From contig NC_092576.1 in assembly GCF_037975245.1 (NCBI RefSeq), positions 1,979,501 through 2,043,500 on the forward strand: a stretch of 64,000 bases of DNA, in the 5' to 3' direction. Source of the DNA: Apostichopus japonicus (Eukaryota; Echinodermata; Holothuroidea; Aspidochirotida; Stichopodidae). Each line of letters opens with the position of its first letter. Position 1 is the first letter of the stretch. Shown here in pieces: positions 58,827 to 64,000 of this stretch. The notes under the pieces are model-generated. The model saw only the letters and a program-made list of their open reading frames with translations, was not told the origin of the DNA and searched no databases. Position numbers and translations under genes: made by a program.

Positions 58827-59104
58827 GCATTTATATGCATCTGTGTTATAACATGATAACACGTGTTATGCTAGAGGCACATTTTATTGCGGCCTGTGTT
58901 AAAAAAAATATGAAAATATAAAAATATAAAAATAAATAAATAAAATAAATAAAAATATTTTATATTCTATACAAATATAAAAAAATATATATATATATAA
59001 TACCACTACGATTTACTGTATTGTATCTTTAACATATCTAGCTCTCGCATGCTCCCAAAACATAACACGTGTTAGTGTGTTATAACATCCTGGCATATAA
59101 ATGC
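58827..59104. mobile_element. Inverted-repeat element with ACACGTGT arms and AT-rich centre (278 bp)
   Basis: The left arm 58827-58870 (GCATTTATATGC..GTTATAACA..AACACGTGTTATG) matches the reverse complement of 59061-59104, with small gaps. The centre is almost pure A/T. Both arms carry the palindrome ACACGTGT. Probably a short MITE. Confidence 0.6.
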
Positions 59105-59237
59105 ATAATATGCTATACGTTAAAAACAAATATAAGCTCACACCTTTTCGGCTTGGGTGGTTGCGGCGCTTCGTAATAATTGAGATTTAGTATTTGGAGT
59201 TTTGTTTTTACGTAAATTTATCTCGTTACTGTTAAAT

Positions 59238-59400
59238 ATGCCGAACCGATATGTGGTATCAGGTTGCTCCACCACAAGTAAAGACGGATTTCTACTGCAA
59301 GCTTTTCCAAAAGATGACAGAAATCGAAGAATTTGAACACGACTCGCTCAAAACACTACACATACACAACGTTATGAGTGCCTGTAGGCCTATACTGTTG
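59238..59400 (+). pseudogene. THAP zinc-finger N-terminus, broken
   Basis: ATG at 59238 opens MPNRYVVSGCSTTSKDGFLL then QAFPKDDRNRRI and a TGA at 59334-59336. THAP domains normally start MPxxCxxxxC and have FPkD..r..W. Here the first zinc-ligand Cys reads Tyr (TAT where TGT is expected) and the conserved Trp is TGA (where TGG is expected). Reading past the stop, TRLAQNTTHT fits the family for a few residues and then decays. THAP domains are DNA-binding and shared with P-element transposases; this copy is non-functional. Confidence 0.6.
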
Positions 59401-60371
59401 CCAAATTACTTGTTATGACCATAGCCCAGGCCTCCTTGATACAGCAAATGACGATATTTTGTTGGTTACCTAATATTTTGCACAAAACGTAAAGCCAGTT
59501 GGTTTGAGAACAATCAATTCTAGATCTGCAAGTTTTCTTTTGTGGTAAAACTGGCGTTGTGTTGTGATTTTACGTAACAGTTGGATGATACAATTACACG
59601 GTCTAGCCTGTTATACAACGTCTATTATAGTTAGGTCTAGGGCCATGTTACCAGTACTCCTATAGGGTTGTACTGTAACAGAATGTCACATTTTCCTTGC
59701 ACTGTAAGACAAACAATTCTAGAAGCTTCGCTACGAAGTTAAGTAGCAGGATCATCGATATTCGAGATAATTTGAATCATATGAAGGTCTTAATAACGGT
59801 GGTTTTGTTTATGCTCAACCGACCAGTTTCGGTTCAGGGTCTTCCAACCGTTCTGCTCGGGGACTTCACTCGGCAGTGACGCGTCTCGGCCATCGGGATC
59901 GTTTTACAATTCTTCTGCAAGGGGCTCAATTGATAGGGAAAAACACCGACATTATCTTCATCACCCTCAAAACTATTTCCTCCTCTTCTTCCTCAAGAAA
60001 ATAATTTTAGTCAAAGCTTACGAATGTCCTGAGAGGTGAAGTCCTATTTCCCCGGAATCGGAAGATTCGGGAGAAGACAATTGATGAAAAGAGTGTTGTG
60101 GTTACATGTTGTAAACTATATAACGCCGTATCGGTAAACAGCGGGGTGTCGGCTTTGGCTGAAAGGGTTCCTTTGATGACGTCAGATGAACTGCGGTGGG
60201 CAGCTTTGCCTTTTTTACGAGTGGCAGCTCGAGAGGTCTCTAGGGAAAACTTTTACAGCGAATTTCTGGAGTTTGAAGCCGTATTTACGGAAAGTTGTGC
60301 ATGGGTGGTGTTGTAGTAATGTAGATAAACCATTCCGAAAAATGAAAATTTTTCATTTCATAACCTCTTTA
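59401..60371. other. Possible transposon-derived sequence, unexplained
   Basis: Two overlapping open frames at 60098-60437 sit in sequence richer in GC than its neighbours, with protein-like composition but no recognisable motif. The block ends with CATTTCATAACCTCTTTAA, similar to ends of dispersed repeats. It may belong with the THAP relic upstream. Confidence 0.3.
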
Positions 60372-60442
60372 AATATTCTGTCAAAATCAGGCATATCTCA
60401 GATTACAATTAGAAGGCTATTTTTTTTGGCAATTTAAAATTC

Positions 60443-60470
60443 AACCAGAATGCACTTTTGCATTCTGGTT
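60443..60470. repeat. Perfect 11-bp hairpin
   Basis: AACCAGAATGC and GCATTCTGGTT are separated by ACTTTT. Confidence 0.85.
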
Positions 60471-60534
60471 TCGATGATGTAAACAAGAGCAGTTTTATTC
60501 ATGAATCTGACGTAAAATGTACAATAAGGGCGTA

Positions 60535-60840
60535 CAATGGTTTCACGATTTGACTTTTGATGACCCAAATGACCTCTACTTCCACCAAAAACAACAGGCG
60601 TCTTTAACTCAATGTGGTACTTCGATCTACACTCTGAATTAGAGGTCGACCCAAGATTCCAGTATTGTCATATCGTGTTTACAAGGTTTTCACAATTTGA
60701 CCCCTGGTGACCCCAAATGACATTGACTACCACCAAAAACGATATACTTCTTATACTCAAAGTGGTTCTCCTATACACTAAATATGAAATGTGTCTTACC
60801 TTCTCTTCTTTAGATATCGTGTTTACAAGCTGGGCGTCAC
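60535..60840. repeat. ~147-bp tandem repeat, two copies
   Basis: TTTCACGATTTGAC (60541) and TTTCACAATTTGAC (60688) start matching units with GACCCAAATGAC/GACCCCAAATGAC, CCACCAAAAAC and CAA.GTGGT. ATCGTGTTTACAAG recurs at 60673 and 60817. Related GGTGACC/CAAATGAC words occur in the repeat near 44 kb. Confidence 0.75.
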
Positions 60841-63800
60841 AAACGCACTCCAAATACACACACGCACACACACCCACACACACGCCATAATGCATAGGTA
60901 ACGATTATCATCGAAACCAAAAATGGAGAACACTGGTCATTATAATCGTCAATGTCTTTTTTGTAATGTTCAGTAACTGTGGAATTGAAATTTTATGGAA
61001 TATAAAGTGTGAGAACAAAAACATAAATTTGCGACAAGTATAATTATGCTCGGTCAACAATAGGAAGCTTTGTAGTGTTTGTACGTATTTATATGTTTAG
61101 ACTTTGTGATGAACGAAAATTTTCTGAATACGTTGTGTGCGTGACATGATATTATATGTTCATATAATTTCGTTCAGCTGTGCGCGATGGTGATCGATTG
61201 GCCTGTCCAATCAAAAGTTCTTATCACTGGTCGCTACCGGCACTTCAGCCAATCAGCTGAGTTTGCGAACATGTTGGTTTATTCCAGTTTGCATGACTTC
61301 AAAGAAACATATTTTCATATTCGGGAGTTTTCAGTCTTAGTCCCGTAAGGACGTATTGTTTGAGTTCTCTTTCTTTAGGCTTTTTATTTTTAATCCGTTT
61401 CAAGGTTCATCCTATCTGTCGTTCTCAATTTGGAATCCATCCGAACACTTATATAAAGTCTATCAGAAAAAGTTAAGTATATGGTTCTTCTCCTGAACTG
61501 TTTCTTATATTATCTCGATATTTCGGACTTATCCCTCGGCAGAATAATCTCGTATAGGCGCCCACGCTAACCTGACATAAGTATCAACTAAAACCCCGCC
61601 TTAAACTATCATCTATTCTGATTATTTTTCTGATTAACGAATACTAACAATTTCACTTAAGGAAGGCAAGATTTATGACATAAACACGTTGCCCTATATA
61701 CAGGGAGCAATTTATAAATACATTTGCGTGGACCTGCTGTGGATCTGCTTTTGTGTTCATATTTACACTGGTTTTTTTTTAATGTTCAAATTCCATCTGA
61801 CTAGACTCAAGTAAACATTAGCTAAGCTGGGCATTCCTGTTATAAGTTGATTATTAACAAGTTCCGCCTATAATCAAATTTCATGCAATAATCGGTGACG
61901 GACAGCTTCTCTTGATAACAAGGTTTAGGGTAGGCCGGAACTTCTGTATCACCGTTTATGACCAGTATCAAGTTTAATGACATCTTTCAATGCAACACAT
62001 TTACCAAAATAGGACAATTTCTCTTACTTTGCCAGAGCGATTTTGCCGCTGATGTTACAGGAAAACTTAAACTTCATTATACTATGAACCTTGTTTCATT
62101 TATAGACATAGAAATAAGCTTTATTCAACTGTGTGCCCATACTGCAAAATATTATCGTTTTAAAACTAGCTGGTTAAACACATTTATTGCTTTTCCTTTG
62201 TGCAGAACTGAAGATGAAATTTGTAACTACTGTCATAATGTTGCAGTTGCTGCTTTGTATTAAATGTAAGGTGGTAAATTGCCAAGAGTTTTAATTGATG
62301 ATTAAAACGGCCATGACTTCATGACCACTCACTCATTACATGTGTACAGTTCAATCCTATGATATTGCAAAGCCATACATGTGCTTTTGGTATTTTGGAA
62401 CTTCATCAAATTTATGTATAACAGACAAGAACGAATTAAACCAGCGCCGCATTTAGTGAACAAGCATCAATTGAAATACTTCATAAAAACAACAATTATC
62501 ACTAGCGACATGAAACATGATTCAACAGAAACAGAAGGTTAAACATCCTCCCTGATACCATCTCAATTGCAACTAGATTGATAAATTATCCAAAACATTT
62601 AACCTTAATAATAATCCAGTTTATCATTACTAAATAATCCTACTTTACAACATATTTTTCAATACACTTAACGTACACAGCAATCAATCTCTTTATGTTC
62701 TTGTAGTTCATTGATATTGAAGTACTGATATACCCAGGCTGGACTACATAAATTAAGTGTCAAATTTGACACATTGTGGACTCTTCAACCTTAAAATGTT
62801 GCAAAAACCTTTCCTTGCTCCATTCCAACTCTTCCTGATAAAGATCACTAGAATATCAATAAGAGCTTTATACTGCACCTTTGACATTCCTTGCTTTCAT
62901 ATTTGCCAGAGAGGAAGATGTAATAGTAGGTGGCAGCAGACAGTATTCAAAACTGCAAAAGAAAGTAATTCATTGTAATCATACATTTGACGTCACATAA
63001 AGTTCAAGAACTGTCCATCCAGTGTAGCTACTTACGTCATTAATTATCAACTACTAGGTGCCGCTTATACAAGATAAGCTAACGATGGGAGGATATAACA
63101 GTTTGCAATATTATAAGCTAACATACCTTAAAGCTGAATATATGATATCGTTTTTGAAAAGGCGATAATTTACCTTTGACACTATATTTTGGTCAGTGAT
63201 TAACGCCATTGTATACCTGACCATACTGGCGGGGACTTGTCTGCTGGCATGGACAAGATCACAAAAGCTATGTAATAACTTTTAACGAATGGAAATGATT
63301 CGTATGTAATCTACATTCAATATAACTACACAACACTACCCATATCCACGGATTTAACACCCGTTTTATGCACTCACCCTGCGGGGGTGGGGAAGGCAAA
63401 AACATTATGCCATCCATCCAGGTAAAGGGTGGGGGGTGGGACGGTGGCCGACTCCCTTGTAGAAATGTTGGTCAAATGGATTGTGTTTGCATAACGATTC
63501 TACTGTTGCAACTTTCTAATGAAATGTCGAGGGTTTTTTACTGTTTAGGCTGAACCACACACATATGTTATATACTGTACACTAGGGTGGTTTGGAATAT
63601 TCCATGCCATTATTTTTTTTTCTGGGGACTAACTCCCCCCCCCCTCGTCCTCTCCCCCTAAAAGGATAAGCGTTTGTGCATCTACTAATACCACAAATAC
63701 AAGAGTGTGTTCAATGTTAACTTGCATTAAGTAAAAATAATATTATCGTAGGCCTATCTTTTGTAAATTTCAAAACATAAATTGCAATATAGTGCCTGAT

Positions 63801-64000
63801 TTCTCCTCTCTAAACCAAAAATCAACTCGGATATTGCCTCTTTCGGGATCATTGTAGAATTGTTTTCATCTGTGTATTCAATTTTATTTTTTCTGTTTAA
63901 ATTTTCCCCGTTATATATGTCAATTCCCACTAACATCAACTTTCAACACTTTTTGAGGGAAATTAAAAGGTTGATGTAAACATCCCTCACCCACAGCATT
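60841..64000. other. Right end of window, no gene recognised
   Basis: Contains a CA run (60852-60888), two CCAAT boxes near 61208 and 61249 with a TATATAAAG at 61451 (a possible but unproven promoter), and poly-C/poly-G tracts near 63630. Minus-strand exon-like signals near 63180 (GTAAAT donor) and 62880-62955 have inconsistent phases. Confidence 0.4.

Noticed and set aside
60668-60895. Cys/Val-rich minus-strand frame with a donor-like GTAAGA
   Set aside because: The N-terminal part is a translated CA microsatellite and the rest lies in a tandem repeat. No supporting exon.
62880-63240. Two minus-strand exon-like segments near the right edge
   Set aside because: Their phases do not join, one donor is weak, and neither connects to the minus-strand gene at 58 kb.

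Overview
This window reads as nuclear DNA from an AT-rich invertebrate animal genome. Genes are split into short exons with GT-AG introns, codon phases carry across the introns, and the spaces are full of tRNA-derived SINEs, inverted-repeat transposons, minisatellites and microsatellites. The two recognisable genes (RFX6 and HSD17B12) are close to their vertebrate orthologs, and fold-back elements with tandem-repeat arms are present. I infer a marine invertebrate deuterostome, most likely an echinoderm. The species is not provable from this sequence.

Layout. (1) Positions 1-5367, minus strand: the 5' half of an RFX6 ortholog, a winged-helix transcription factor. Five exons with matching phases give residues 1-198 and include the RFX DNA-binding domain; the gene runs off the left edge. 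Its introns hold a ~76-bp minisatellite and a ~380-bp tandem duplication. (2) 5.4-31.5 kb: a long gene-poor stretch with a SINE, a 2.1-kb minisatellite of 30-bp units with 328-bp higher-order structure, an almost perfect 29-bp-stem hairpin that could be a pre-miRNA (20.15 kb), several MITE-like elements, a decayed pseudogene (23.8-24.3 kb), two weak exon candidates (25.98 and 26.64 kb) and a 979-bp fold-back transposon that carries a short ORF ending in a splice donor. (3) 31,586-49,730, plus strand: a complete HSD17B12 ortholog (very-long-chain 3-oxoacyl-CoA reductase) of nine common exons followed by two alternative, mutually homologous last exons 7.7 kb apart. They give proteins of 320 or 318 residues with different C-terminal tails. 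The space between them holds a 2.6-kb transposon-like element made largely of hairpin-forming satellite arrays. (4) 50-64 kb: mostly empty. It has a minus-strand gene end with three confident small exons and a possible last exon (56.0-58.3 kb), which resembles the C-terminus of a type-B carboxylesterase. It also has a THAP zinc-finger relic, MITE-like inverted repeats and SINE fragments.

The genes show no functional linkage; they are independent neighbours. The strongest points are the duplicated alternative terminal exons of HSD17B12 and the two fold-back, satellite-bearing elements.
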